The position numbers and the translations under genes were made by a program. A stretch of DNA of 64,000 nucleotides. It comes from Clostridiaceae bacterium. Lineage in GTDB: Bacteria > Cyanobacteriota > Vampirovibrionia > Gastranaerophilales > Gastranaerophilaceae. Shown in pieces: positions 51,593 to 61,341 of this stretch (the first letter of the stretch is position 1; each line of letters starts with the position of its first letter). A model generated the notes under the pieces. The model had not been told where the DNA came from. It was given only the letters and a program-made list of their open reading frames with translations, and did no database searches. The stretch spans positions 1-64,000 of the forward strand of contig JALCDS010000010.1 in the NCBI GenBank assembly GCA_022641775.1, read 5' to 3'.

Positions 51593-54010
51593 GTGAAAAA
51601 GATATGGAGTATAGTATTAGCAGTAATACTACTACAAACAACTTGGTTACCTGCCTTTGCAGTAACTAAAACCTCTCAAATGCAAGCAAGAGCTACTGTT
51701 CAAACAATGGGTAAAATTAAGTTTGCATTTGTATTCGACGGACCAAATGATAAGAATAAAACGGTAATGGAAACATTCAAGACTTCTATTACAAAGTCAT
51801 TACAACCTGATTATCAACCTATTTTCGATGACAGATTAGTTTTTACCGGCGATTGGACACAAAAAGGTGCAATCAATGCTTCAAACAAAGCCCTTAATTC
51901 ATCAGCTATGATGGTTGTTTCTTTAGGGTATATGTCTTCAAACTATTTGGCAAATAAACCAAATAAAGGGAAATTTGTTACAACCATTGATCAATACGGT
52001 TTGAGAGATTTAGGGCCAAGTTTCTTTAACCCCGTACAAGAATCAGTAAACGATTTTATTTTGTTTAAAAAACTTGTACCATCACAGCATAAAACAGCTA
52101 TTTTAATGAATGAAAATTTTTATAAATTGCATGATAATTGGAATGAAATTATTGCAAATAAATTTAAAGCTAAAAATCTTGATTTACAATTTGAAGTTGT
52201 TCCTGTAAATACTAATGTTACAGGCTCATTAAACAAAATTCCAAAAGATGTTGATACAGCTTTTGTAACACCCTTATTTAATCTTTCAACTGAACAAAGA
52301 AAACTTTTATATTCAGAATTGAATGCAAAAAAACTTCCTACATTTTCATCAATGGGAAGAGAAGATGTTGAATTAGGTGCATTGTTAGGTAACTCCGCAA
52401 TGGATTTTGACAGAAAAGTTGCCGAAGCAACTTCATTCAATATACATAGTATTCTTCACGGTGCAAAAGTAAAACCGGAACAAATTCCGTTTTATGATGA
52501 TAAAGTTATTTCAATAAATACAGATACTGCAGAAATGTTAGGATATGTTCCACCATTGAGGTTGTTGAATAATGCACAAGTTGTTTCGCACAAAAAACCA
52601 GAAATGTATGATTTATCAACAATTTTTACTAAATACGAACAAGGTAACAAGGATGTCGAACGTCAAAAATATTTAGTAAGAGCTGCACGTAGAGCAGAAG
52701 TGAGCGCTGCGTTGAGATATTTACCAACACTTAGAATGGATTTAGGTTATCAATCATATAATGATGATTATGCACAATCCTATTCCAATGTTCCGACTCA
52801 TATCGGACAATTTACACTTGCAATGGATCAGGTAATTTATTCACCTGATTTGGTTACAAACATTATTGTAAAAAATAAAAGATTGAAATTCCAAAAGGAA
52901 GAAGAAATCTTGACTCAACAAAATGTCGGACTACAAGTTGCGATGCTTTATGTAGAAACATTAATGCTTGAAAATGCCATAAAAATTCAAGAAGAAGATG
53001 TAAAAGAATCAAGAGAAAACCTTGCAATAGCTCGTGTTAGAGAAAAAACCGGAGTTTCAGGCAAAGAAGAAACTCTACGTTGGGCAGGTCGTTTGAGTTA
53101 TAGAGAACAAAAATTATTGAGTATGAAAGCTGATTATAACAATTTGCAAATCAGTATTAATAATATGTTATATCAATCTCCTACAACAAGATTTGAATTG
53201 AAACCTATGAAGGCTGATGATCCGGCATTCTTTACTTCGGATATTCATATCATTGATCATGTAAGAGATCCGCAAAAACTTGAAAAATTTACACAAATGC
53301 TTGTAACAGAAGCAATCAGATTGTCTCCGGAAACGGCTAAACTCCGTGCAGCTATTGCAATGAAAAAAGCTGAAATGGGGAATTATATTCAAAAGTTTGT
53401 TTTGCCTGATGCAAAATTATCATTAGAATATGGAACTCAGTTTGATAGAAATTTGCCATATGAAATGGTAGGACATAGGCAAATGGCAACACCTGCTGCA
53501 ATGTATCTGGGAGGTTCTCCTTGGTTGAACTTGAATACAACTTCAGGCAGAGTATTTGTTGGCGCAGAATGGAAACCGATTGAAGGCGGACATAAATTCG
53601 CCGAGATTGCTCGTTGTAAGGCCGAATTAGACGAGCTTTATGCTCATGAGGATCAAGTTAACCTTGAAATTGAATCGCAGGTTAGATCGGTTATCAATAG
53701 GGCTCTGGCTAAATACTTTATGATTGAAAAAGATTACAAAGCAATGTTTGCCGATCAAGAAAACTATAAATTGGTAAAAGTACGTTATTTGGAAGGCAAA
53801 GCTCCCGTTGCACAAATGATTGATGCACAAGATGCTTATCTTGATGCAAAACTTGCAGCAATGAATTCTCAATATGATTTCTTTAAAGAATTGTTATGGG
53901 TTCAAAGAGCTTTAATTTCTGTAAACTGGGCAAAAGCTTCTCCGGATGCTAAAAAGTGGATTCAAGGCGTTCCAAAAATTCTTCCGGCAGAAAAAGATTT
54001 CGCTTTATAA
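51593..54010 (+). CDS. Periplasmic-binding-like/TolC fusion protein
   Basis: 805 residues; GTG start with GGAGAG upstream. A signal peptide (IVLAVILLQTTWLPAFA) is followed by a domain (about 40-330) with the look of an ABC-type substrate-binding protein: KIKFAFVFDGPNDKN, ALNSSAMMVVSLGYMSSN, HKTAILMNENFYKLHD and VDTAFVTPLFNLSTEQ. From about 370 it becomes an outer-membrane efflux (TolC-like) domain with helical repeats YLVRAARRAEVSAALRYLP and KLVKVRYLEGKAPVAQMID. I infer a channel that carries its own ligand-binding domain. It is monocistronic with a terminator downstream. Confidence 0.8.
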   Translation: MKKIWSIVLAVILLQTTWLPAFAVTKTSQMQARATVQTMGKIKFAFVFDGPNDKNKTVMETFKTSITKSLQPDYQPIFDDRLVFTGDWTQKGAINASNKALNSSAMMVVSLGYMSSNYLANKPNKGKFVTTIDQYGLRDLGPSFFNPVQESVNDFILFKKLVPSQHKTAILMNENFYKLHDNWNEIIANKFKAKNLDLQFEVVPVNTNVTGSLNKIPKDVDTAFVTPLFNLSTEQRKLLYSELNAKKLPTFSSMGREDVELGALLGNSAMDFDRKVAEATSFNIHSILHGAKVKPEQIPFYDDKVISINTDTAEMLGYVPPLRLLNNAQVVSHKKPEMYDLSTIFTKYEQGNKDVERQKYLVRAARRAEVSAALRYLPTLRMDLGYQSYNDDYAQSYSNVPTHIGQFTLAMDQVIYSPDLVTNIIVKNKRLKFQKEEEILTQQNVGLQVAMLYVETLMLENAIKIQEEDVKESRENLAIARVREKTGVSGKEETLRWAGRLSYREQKLLSMKADYNNLQISINNMLYQSPTTRFELKPMKADDPAFFTSDIHIIDHVRDPQKLEKFTQMLVTEAIRLSPETAKLRAAIAMKKAEMGNYIQKFVLPDAKLSLEYGTQFDRNLPYEMVGHRQMATPAAMYLGGSPWLNLNTTSGRVFVGAEWKPIEGGHKFAEIARCKAELDELYAHEDQVNLEIESQVRSVINRALAKYFMIEKDYKAMFADQENYKLVKVRYLEGKAPVAQMIDAQDAYLDAKLAAMNSQYDFFKELLWVQRALISVNWAKASPDAKKWIQGVPKILPAEKDFAL

Positions 54011-54029
54011 TAATTGAAAGTACGTTTAT

Positions 54030-54069
54030 ATAGCCAAGCAGCTTATAGTTGTTTGGCTATTATATTTTT
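54030..54069 (+). terminator. Intrinsic terminator
   Basis: ATAGCCAA pairs with TTTGGCTAT (about 54030-54060) with a T-rich tail. Confidence 0.75.
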
Positions 54070-54113
54070 GGGTAATTTAAATATAAACAAAAAAATTGTA
54101 TATTAGAATTATT

Positions 54114-54470
54114 ATGAAAAAGTTTTTATTAGTTTTAATTTTGATGTTAATTCCTAATGTATGTTTTGCGAAACATTCTAATCCGGAAAAGTATTATCAA
54201 CGAATATGGTGCAACGCAAATCATGGGACAATGGAATATGTTTTAAAAGATGGTGCAAGAGTTGATTGTTTGACAAAAGATTATGCGATTGAATTTGATT
54301 TTGCTCCAAAATGGGCAGAAAGTATAGGACAAGCCTTATATTACGGGATATCTACAAACAGACAACCCGGAGTTGTCTTGATTATGGGAAAAAATTCTAC
54401 AAAATATTTAAAAAGATTAAATACAGTTGCTTCAAAACATGAAATTGTTGTTTGGACAGTACGGGAATAA
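54114..54470 (+). CDS. Secreted PD-(D/E)XK-like domain protein
   Basis: 118 residues from ATG 54114 (the frame is open from 54096). A signal peptide (KKFLLVLILMLIPNVCFA) is followed by one small domain: MEYVLKDGARVDCLTKDYAIEFDFAPKWAESIGQALYY (written in two parts: EYVLKDGARVDCL and YAIEFDFAPKWAESIGQALY). The D...E-x-D...K and Q-x-x-x-Y spacing recalls PD-(D/E)XK nuclease-fold proteins, and the domain would be exported. This is pattern inference. No SD is seen. It stands alone. Confidence 0.6.
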   Translation: MKKFLLVLILMLIPNVCFAKHSNPEKYYQRIWCNANHGTMEYVLKDGARVDCLTKDYAIEFDFAPKWAESIGQALYYGISTNRQPGVVLIMGKNSTKYLKRLNTVASKHEIVVWTVRE

Positions 54471-54525
54471 AAATACAACAATTTTATTTTTCTGTTAATA
54501 TTAGAATGAATTTAAGGAGAGAAAT

Positions 54526-55350
54526 ATGACAGAAATGAAATTTGTTGTTGATAAAGAAAAATGTATCCATTGCGGCTTATGTGTAAAAGATTGTTCTGTT
54601 ATGGCGATAGGTTTGGGAGAAAATAAAACCCCAAAGGTATTGCCGGGTGGAGAAAGCAGATGTTTTCGTTGTCAGCATTGTATGTGTATATGTCCTGTTG
54701 GAGCAATTTCTATTATGGGAAAAAATCCTGAAAATTCCCCAAGCATTAAAGATGAAGTTACTTCAGAAGAATTATTAAATCTTATGCAATCCAGAAGAAG
54801 TTGCAGGCACTATAAACAAGAAAATGTTTCAGAAGAAGATATCAAAAAATTAAAAAATGTTTTGAATTATCCGCCTACAGGCTGTAATGACAGAGGTTTG
54901 CATTTTGCAATTATTGATAATATTGATGTTATGAACAAATTCAGAGATAAAGTTAATTCAGCAATTGTAAATGCAGTAGCAACAAAATCAAATCAATTGG
55001 TAGTAGAAAAATTCGGTGATGTTGCCAAAATGATTGAGCATGGTAGAGATTTGTTATTTAGGGGTGCACCTCATATGGTAATTGTATCTGTTGATGAATC
55101 TTCTTCTTGCAAGGATATTGACCCAATTATTGCGCTAAGTTATTTTGAACTTTATGCAAAATCGTTGGGATTAGGAACTTGCTGGTGTGGTTTTGTTTAT
55201 TGGGCATTGACATTTTTGCCTGAGTTACAGGAACAATTACAAATTCCGGAAAATCATAAATTGAGTTATGTTATGCTTTTCGGTAAACCTGAAAATAAAT
55301 ATAAAAGATGTATTCAACCAAACCCATATCCTATAACTATGGTAAAATAA
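54526..55350 (+). CDS. Ferredoxin-nitroreductase fusion
   Basis: 274 residues. The N-terminus has two [4Fe-4S] clusters, CIHCGLCVKDC and CFRCQHCMCICP, and from about residue 80 an FMN-dependent nitroreductase fold (LLNLMQSRRSCRHYKQENVS, YPPTGCNDRGLHFAII, IIALSYFELYAKSLGLGTCW). The ferredoxin part supplies electrons. Typical of anaerobes; nitro-compound or another electron acceptor unknown. AAGGAG precedes the ATG. It is followed after about 30 bases by a small exported-protein gene. Confidence 0.93.
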   Translation: MTEMKFVVDKEKCIHCGLCVKDCSVMAIGLGENKTPKVLPGGESRCFRCQHCMCICPVGAISIMGKNPENSPSIKDEVTSEELLNLMQSRRSCRHYKQENVSEEDIKKLKNVLNYPPTGCNDRGLHFAIIDNIDVMNKFRDKVNSAIVNAVATKSNQLVVEKFGDVAKMIEHGRDLLFRGAPHMVIVSVDESSSCKDIDPIIALSYFELYAKSLGLGTCWCGFVYWALTFLPELQEQLQIPENHKLSYVMLFGKPENKYKRCIQPNPYPITMVK

Positions 55351-55379
55351 ATAAGACTTAATAAAAGTAAGGAGAAATT

Positions 55380-55808
55380 ATGAAAGAAAAAGCACTAAAT
55401 TTAATATTAGTAATTTTGTTATTGGTAATGTGTATTCAAAATCTTGCACAAAACAATAATGATAATGAAAGATACAAAATTGTTCCGGCAGGGAATATGT
55501 TAACTATCCTGATAGATCAAAAAACAGGAACAACTTGGAGAAACAGTTTATGTACACAAAAATCGCCTGTTCCCGGATGTTGGGCAAAGATGTACACTTT
55601 AGAAGAAGCTGATTTTAATATGCCAATCGGAGAACAAGTTGCAAGAAAAAAAGAACTTAAATTATTAAAGAAAATGCAAAAATTACAAAAAGAAGGCGGA
55701 ATGAATAATCAGCAACCTCAACAACCAATCAGAGTCGGAGGTCAAGAAAGTCAAGCACCTCAAGGACAACCTCAAGGGGTTCAAATACCTCCAAAACAAG
55801 GTAAATAA
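55380..55808 (+). CDS. Small membrane-anchored proline/glutamine-rich protein
   Basis: 142 residues. An N-terminal hydrophobic helix (ALNLILVILLLVMCIQNLA) acts as a signal or anchor. The core (YKIVPAGNMLTILIDQKTGTTW) contains a conserved-looking TGTTWRNSL motif and two Cys, and the last 35 residues are Q/P/G-rich and likely disordered. AAGGAG precedes the ATG. Strong terminator follows. Family not recognised. Confidence 0.7.
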   Translation: MKEKALNLILVILLLVMCIQNLAQNNNDNERYKIVPAGNMLTILIDQKTGTTWRNSLCTQKSPVPGCWAKMYTLEEADFNMPIGEQVARKKELKLLKKMQKLQKEGGMNNQQPQQPIRVGGQESQAPQGQPQGVQIPPKQGK

Positions 55809-55820
55809 TATAAAATAAAA

Positions 55821-55849
55821 AGAGAGAATTTTAATTCTCTCTTTTTTTT
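55821..55849 (+). terminator. Bidirectional intrinsic terminator
   Basis: AGAGAGAATT pairs with AATTCTCTCT, followed by a T-run. It separates this gene from the convergent M29 peptidase gene. Confidence 0.85.
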
Positions 55850-55856
55850 AAATAAC

Positions 55857-56960
55857 TTATATTATAAATTTTCCGTTTTCATAGATAAGTTTGTCATCAG
55901 CGTAAATTTTTCCGCCGTTTTTCATATTTTTAATCATATCCCAATGAAGCCCTGAAACATTTTTACCTCCGGTTTCCGGATAAGATGCTCCGACTGCCAT
56001 ATGGATGGCCCCGCCGATTTTTTCATCAAACAATATATTACCTGTAATCTCTTGGATTTCATCATTTGTTCCGACAGCTATTTCGCCTATTCCGTGAGAC
56101 CCTTCATCCATATTTATCATTGCGTGTAAAAAGTCTTCACCTTTATCTGCAATAGCTTTTGTAATCAATCCGTTTTCTATCCAAAGATGAACTCCTTCTG
56201 CAGAATTACCATGATAATTTTGAGGGAAATCAAAATAAATTTCACCATTTATACCATTTTCTACAGGAGAGGTAAATACTTCCCCATCCGGGTAATTATT
56301 CATTCCTGAACAGCTAATCCATTTTCTTCCTTCTGTGTTAAAGGTTATGTCTGTCCTATCACCTGTTATATGAATTTGTTTAACGTTATTCAGATAATTC
56401 GCCCATTTAGTTTGTTTTTCATCAAGCTCTTTTAGTTTTGCAACTGGGTCATCTAAATTCAAATAACAAGAATTGAACAAAAATTCAGAATACTCATCCA
56501 ATGACATTTTTGCTTCTTGAGCAAGTGCATTTGTTGGTACATCTGCAATTACCCATCTACAAGTACCGTCAGCTGAACGATTCATAATTATTTCTGATAA
56601 AGCTTTTGTTGCTTTACTTCTGCGAGCAAGTTTTGTCAAATCGGCTTTTGCCATGCTTTTGGTATTTAAAGGCGCACCGATTGAAATAAATTTGTTTACT
56701 GTTTCAAATTCCATTTTGGTAATCGGATCAACATAATCAAGTTGATTATCGTTTGCATATTTTAAAAATACACCGTTTAAATCAATAATAGGCGTTCTAA
56801 CAAGAGCATGTGCACCTTTTTGTATTATACGTTTGTAAACAGCTTTGACAAGGTCGCGTGCTTCAACGCTTTCTGCTCTTATTGAAACTAAATCTCCGGC
56901 TTGAACATCAACGGAATAGTCAACAAGAACTTTTGCATATTTATCCCAAATTGTTTCCAT
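55857..56960 (-). CDS. M29 family aminopeptidase
   Basis: 367 residues of the thermophilic aminopeptidase family (AmpS/AmpT). Metal-ligand regions are NYPDGEVFTSPVENGINGEI, EGVHLWIENGL, GIGEIAVGTN, and IHMAVGASYPETGGKNVSGLHWDM. Removes N-terminal residues in the cytosol. It overlaps the end of lpxA by one base (TAATG), so translational coupling with lpxA is likely. Confidence 0.93.
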   Translation of the reverse strand: METIWDKYAKVLVDYSVDVQAGDLVSIRAESVEARDLVKAVYKRIIQKGAHALVRTPIIDLNGVFLKYANDNQLDYVDPITKMEFETVNKFISIGAPLNTKSMAKADLTKLARRSKATKALSEIIMNRSADGTCRWVIADVPTNALAQEAKMSLDEYSEFLFNSCYLNLDDPVAKLKELDEKQTKWANYLNNVKQIHITGDRTDITFNTEGRKWISCSGMNNYPDGEVFTSPVENGINGEIYFDFPQNYHGNSAEGVHLWIENGLITKAIADKGEDFLHAMINMDEGSHGIGEIAVGTNDEIQEITGNILFDEKIGGAIHMAVGASYPETGGKNVSGLHWDMIKNMKNGGKIYADDKLIYENGKFII

Positions 56961-57769
56961 TATTCTTCACTTTCTAAAGATTCATTACCTGTTTTGTAGT
57001 TTTTCAACAAAACTCCGCGCTTTGATTCTTGAATAAATGTAATCATTTTTTCAATATAGTCATTCATCGGAATTTCAGCTTTAATTTTTTCAATAGCTTG
57101 AGTTGTATTGTATTCTTTAGAAATTAAAAGTTTGAAAGCATCATTTGTATCGGTTCTCTCTTTTTGAGAAACACCACGACGACGCATAGCAACAACGTTA
57201 AGTCCGCGTGGAACAGGAGGTCTGCCTTCACCCTTAGAATATGGAAGAATATCAAGGCGACTTGCTGAAAATCCTGAGATAATTGCCATATCACCAATTC
57301 TGATGTTTTGGTGGAATACGCTCATTCCTCCAACAAAGGCTCCAAAACCGACATGAACATGCCCGCCAAGTGTTACCAAGTTTGCTAAAATAACTTCATC
57401 AGCTAAAACGCAATTATGTGCAACGTGACTTCCAACCATTAACAAACATTTGTTGCCTATTCTTGTTGTAAAATCTCCGCATGCAGCAGCTCTATGGATA
57501 GTTACATTTTCTTTTATGATAGTATCATTGCCTATTACAACTTTTGTTGCTTCACCTTTATACCCTAAATCTTGAGGTTCTGAACCTATTGTTGAAAACG
57601 GAGAAATTGTACATCTTTCGCCGATTTCTGCAAATTCTATATGTGCATTTGAAATAACTCTTGTTTTACTTCCGATTTTTACGTTTTCACCTATAACAAC
57701 GTAAGGTCCGATAATTGCATCATCTGCAATCTGTGCGGATGGGTGGATAATGGCTGTTTTGTCTATCAT
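56960..57769 (-). CDS. lpxA: UDP-N-acetylglucosamine acyltransferase
   Basis: 269 residues. A left-handed beta-helix of hexapeptide repeats (IHPSAQIADDAIIGPYVVIG through VGAFVGGMSVFHQ) with the active-site His region GSHVAHNCVLADEVILAN and ENVTIHRAAACG, and a C-terminal helical domain with FKLLISKEYNTTQAIEKIK. This is the first step of lipid A synthesis and shows the organism has an outer membrane with LPS. AGAGG precedes the ATG. The rest of the lpx cluster is not here. Confidence 0.96.
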   Translation of the reverse strand: MIDKTAIIHPSAQIADDAIIGPYVVIGENVKIGSKTRVISNAHIEFAEIGERCTISPFSTIGSEPQDLGYKGEATKVVIGNDTIIKENVTIHRAAACGDFTTRIGNKCLLMVGSHVAHNCVLADEVILANLVTLGGHVHVGFGAFVGGMSVFHQNIRIGDMAIISGFSASRLDILPYSKGEGRPPVPRGLNVVAMRRRGVSQKERTDTNDAFKLLISKEYNTTQAIEKIKAEIPMNDYIEKMITFIQESKRGVLLKNYKTGNESLESEE

Positions 57770-57861
57770 AATATTCCTCTTTCTCTTCTTATTATGTAAA
57801 TTATAATATAAATTAGAGAGAGGCTCAATATTTTTAATATTATCTTAATTTCAATCAAAAA

Positions 57862-59532
57862 TTAGAAGTTAAGGTAAGATGCTTTTAATGGATAAGGGTC
57901 ACCTGCAGTCCAGTTTGTATCCATATAATCATAAGATTCATTTAAAAATTTATTTAATTGTTTTGCAAGAGGTCTTTGATTTTCATCTAATAGAATTGTC
58001 AAAACATTTACATAAACTTTTTGAATTTCTTGTGAATCAAAAACTTTTGGTTGGGTGAATGCCAATAATTTAATATCGCTATCAAATAAAGTTTCTTTCA
58101 GAAGATATCTCAACATTGTTGCCAAAGATTTAGTTTCGGCAGATTCTTTTGAGTGTTCAAGTGTTTTTAAATAACTCCCAAATTTCATGAGTGATAGTTG
58201 ATAAGAATTTGCCAATTTTTGACTTTCATCGCCTTTACAACTGTCTATAAATTTTCCTGTAAATTGGCTTACATAGTTTAAGTCTTCATTATTTTTATTT
58301 AACTCTTGATTATGGGGATAATACTTTGTTTCAAAATCGAATTTGTTTACATCAATACCATTTTTTTGTGCCCAACCAAGAAATTTTTGCTTGAATCTGT
58401 TTGGGGTAATATCAATTTTGATGCACATATTTTTTTCTTCTTTAACTTTTTTCCAAGCATAAGTCATGTTTTTTGAGAAAGCTTTTTTGGCCCATTCGTT
58501 AGTTCCCCAGAACTTTTTCATTAATGCAGATTGATGATTGGATAATGTTTCCGGTTGTTCAAGAAAATTGGTATTAAATTCTTTTTCCCCGTTATGTTTC
58601 ATAAATTTTGACAGGGCATCTTTTATTCCTTTTGCATTAAAAACAGACCAAGCCATCTTCATAACTTTATGAAAAACTTTTATTTGTTCGGGATTATCCT
58701 CATAATATTGACGTTGTCTTTCAGACATGTTGAATATAGCTTGCGGATTTTCTGCATAATATTTTAATAATCCTTCTGAAATATGTTGCTTATGTTCCTC
58801 AGACAACGGACCGCGTTTGATATAAACCGGTTCGCCCGTTTCTTGTTGAAATTTCTTTTCTAATGCTTCAAGACGTTTTGCTGTCATTTCTCGGGTCAAG
58901 CGTTCATTATATTCAGGATCGGAAAATTTTAAAATATGTCCGTAATCCTTATTTGCAGTCGGTATATGTAATTTTTTGATTGTATGATACAAGTCGAGAC
59001 CACCTGTATATTTTTTCAAATCATTAAGTGAAAATCCTTCTGCCCAATAAAGTTTTAAAAGTTGGAGAGACATATCTTCATCTTTATCGAAGTAATCGTT
59101 TTCACCTTTTTTCACTTTATTAACAAAAGATTCTTTTGAAAATTCAACATCTTTATCGGATAAAACATCTTTAAATTCCGGAAATTTATCTTTTACTTCA
59201 TCAAGAGTGAAACAATCTTTTAAACTTGCAAAATATTTTTTGTGAATAGAAATCAAAGTATCTTTTGCCTTATTTCCTTCATCCAAAACCATGCCAGCCC
59301 ATTCTCTGATTTGTGGAGGGAAAACGGATTTACCCGTTTTTGTTGCCAAGTTGTCAAGATTTTTAACGGTTTCGGCTAAGTTTATACTGTAACCACCTGT
59401 AAATGCCAAATATTGCTTGGTAGAAGGGAGAGTTGCATAGGTTGTTTGATTTTCTTTAACAGGTGATTGTTTTATAGTTTGATTTTGTTGATTATAATTA
59501 ATTTTAAATGTTGTAATAGGTTGAATTTTCAT
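57862..59532 (-). CDS. Orphan protein with FTGG motif and NUMOD3-like segment
   Basis: 556 residues. A Gln/Asn-rich N-terminal leader ends in YLAFTGGY at residues 41-48, again the F-[TSG]-[GA] motif. Residues about 240-267 read RGPLSEEHKQHISEGLLKYY then AENPQAI, resembling the NUMOD3/GIY-YIG-associated DNA-binding helix, and the following RQYYEDNPEQI looks like a second short copy. A later HQSALMKKFWGTNEW resembles the start of another. There is no signal peptide. No catalytic nuclease motif was found. Isolated on the minus strand. Function unknown; DNA binding is inferred only. Confidence 0.7.
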   Translation of the reverse strand: MKIQPITTFKINYNQQNQTIKQSPVKENQTTYATLPSTKQYLAFTGGYSINLAETVKNLDNLATKTGKSVFPPQIREWAGMVLDEGNKAKDTLISIHKKYFASLKDCFTLDEVKDKFPEFKDVLSDKDVEFSKESFVNKVKKGENDYFDKDEDMSLQLLKLYWAEGFSLNDLKKYTGGLDLYHTIKKLHIPTANKDYGHILKFSDPEYNERLTREMTAKRLEALEKKFQQETGEPVYIKRGPLSEEHKQHISEGLLKYYAENPQAIFNMSERQRQYYEDNPEQIKVFHKVMKMAWSVFNAKGIKDALSKFMKHNGEKEFNTNFLEQPETLSNHQSALMKKFWGTNEWAKKAFSKNMTYAWKKVKEEKNMCIKIDITPNRFKQKFLGWAQKNGIDVNKFDFETKYYPHNQELNKNNEDLNYVSQFTGKFIDSCKGDESQKLANSYQLSLMKFGSYLKTLEHSKESAETKSLATMLRYLLKETLFDSDIKLLAFTQPKVFDSQEIQKVYVNVLTILLDENQRPLAKQLNKFLNESYDYMDTNWTAGDPYPLKASYLNF

Positions 59533-59606
59533 AATTTTCTTTCTTCTTTTATATGTAGGGGTACTTTATTAAAAAAATCCAACATAAAAAATTTTGCTAT
59601 AAATTT

Positions 59607-60602
59607 TTATAATCCGGTTTTAATATTCAATTTTAAATGTTTAATCATGTCTGTTATAGATTTTATTTCATTGTAAGCATCTTCGTACATTCTTTTATTT
59701 TTAAAAGAGTGGATTAAATCACCAACTTCAAACAAATTTTTATTTGTATGTAAAAGAATCAGGATTTCACCGTCAAAAAATCCACATTCAACATATTTTG
59801 CATTAAAAAAGTTTTTAATATTTTCTAATTTTTCCATAAAAGATGTTGTTAAAATGTATCGAGCTTCAACTTGATCTGTAGAATAAACTTCAAATTCTTT
59901 TTCAAATTCAATACTTTCTAATGCTACTTTTTCCATTCCACCATAAGTTTTGTTATTTATATTAAGTCCCAAAACCTGACCTTTATCACGTAAAACCAGA
60001 GTTCTACCTGTAAAAGTTTTATTCATTTTTAAAATAATTGCAACTCCTTTGAAATCAGTAACAGAATGTCTGTTTTTGCCCGAACCCTCTGAGTGTTCTA
60101 GTTCAGTCTCTTGAATATTTACGGGTACATCTTCAAGGACACCTGTAAACGCATCATCTGTTGTATCTGAGGTTGCTCTCATTGCAAACCCGAAAGTTTG
60201 AATTTCTTTCATCGGAACAACGGTATTATCTGTCCAGTCAATTTGTCCTAACAATTTTGTCATTGGTTTTAGAATATGAATTTTTGCTTTTTCTCGAATT
60301 TTTTCGCTTGCAGAATAGTAAATGATTGAACACCAAATTGCATAAATCAAAATTCCTATTAAAATTATATATTCATTGATGTCATCAGTCATAAAAAGGT
60401 ATGTTTTTAACAAGTTATATATAAGATAAAACGTTAAAGGTAAAAAAACTGTAAGAAGAACTAATTCTATACAAACTTTAATTAAAGACTTTACTCTATC
60501 ATTTTCGTATGGAGTTATTAATGGTTCTATATGTTTGTAATACAACTGATGAAAATCTTCCCCTGTTTGTTCTGCATTAGTAACGTTAGCTTTATCTATC
60601 AT
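59607..60602 (-). CDS. DUF3137 membrane protein
   Basis: 331 residues with two membrane segments near the N-terminus (IELVLLTVFLPLTFYLIYNL and IILIGILIYAIWCSIIYYS), followed by a soluble domain with TFTGRTLVLRDKGQVLGL, LESIEFEKEFEVYSTDQVEA and RYILTTSFMEKLENI. These match DUF3137, a family of predicted membrane proteins without known activity. AGAGGA precedes the ATG. Confidence 0.85.
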   Translation of the reverse strand: MIDKANVTNAEQTGEDFHQLYYKHIEPLITPYENDRVKSLIKVCIELVLLTVFLPLTFYLIYNLLKTYLFMTDDINEYIILIGILIYAIWCSIIYYSASEKIREKAKIHILKPMTKLLGQIDWTDNTVVPMKEIQTFGFAMRATSDTTDDAFTGVLEDVPVNIQETELEHSEGSGKNRHSVTDFKGVAIILKMNKTFTGRTLVLRDKGQVLGLNINNKTYGGMEKVALESIEFEKEFEVYSTDQVEARYILTTSFMEKLENIKNFFNAKYVECGFFDGEILILLHTNKNLFEVGDLIHSFKNKRMYEDAYNEIKSITDMIKHLKLNIKTGL

Positions 60603-60624
60603 AAAAGTCCTCTCTTTTATCTTT

Positions 60625-61209
60625 CTATAATTTTATCGCCCCTTGCCTGAATATCTTTACATTTTCATCATCAAATACTCCGCATACAGTAGATTCTAAA
60701 CCATCGCATGTTTCACCATAATCTTCAATAACTAAATCTGCAAGATTATGCATATTTTCATATGCCTGAGTATAATTTTTTGCAGAAGGTTGATGTGAAA
60801 GATTTGCAGAGGTTGTTGCAAGAACATGACCCGGTGTAATTTCACAAATTTCAGCAAAAATCTTGTTATTTGGAACTCTAATTCCGACTGTCGGCATATT
60901 TGATGTTACAAAATCAGGAGTTTCCTTACTTTTGTTTAAAACAACAGTTAAAGCTCCCGGAAAATATTGTTTTATAAGTTTTTGTGCCGGTTGTGGGATA
61001 GGTTGTTTTACATATTCAATCAAATTGTAAACTTCATTTGACATCAATATTAAAGGTTTTTGAGGTTCACGTTTTTTTATTTCATAAATTTTTTTAACAG
61101 CCTTTTCACTTTTTGGTAAACATCCCAACCCCCAAACAGTATCCGTTACAAAAGCTATAACCCCATCATTTTCAAGTATATCCGTGATTTGTTTTGAATT
61201 TTCCAGCAT
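60625..61209 (-). CDS. Threonylcarbamoyl-AMP synthase (TsaC/YrdC)
   Basis: 194 residues of the Sua5/YciO/YrdC family. FVTDTVWGLGC is the substrate-binding motif (usual P is V), followed by KIYEIKKREPQKPL, SNLSHQPSA... and TVCGVFDDENVKIFRQG at the end. Makes threonylcarbamoyl-AMP for t6A37 of tRNA. AAGGA precedes the ATG. It lacks the Sua5 domain, like the short TsaC form. Confidence 0.93.
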   Translation of the reverse strand: MLENSKQITDILENDGVIAFVTDTVWGLGCLPKSEKAVKKIYEIKKREPQKPLILMSNEVYNLIEYVKQPIPQPAQKLIKQYFPGALTVVLNKSKETPDFVTSNMPTVGIRVPNNKIFAEICEITPGHVLATTSANLSHQPSAKNYTQAYENMHNLADLVIEDYGETCDGLESTVCGVFDDENVKIFRQGAIKL

Positions 61210-61341
61210 ATTAAATCCTTTTTTTCTTAACTATTTGTTACAAAAGATTATATACTAACAAAAAAAATATTGCCAGAGTGTTTATAAAATTGTATAAATA
61301 TGGTATAATATAATTAAAATAATAAACAGGAGATGACACAA

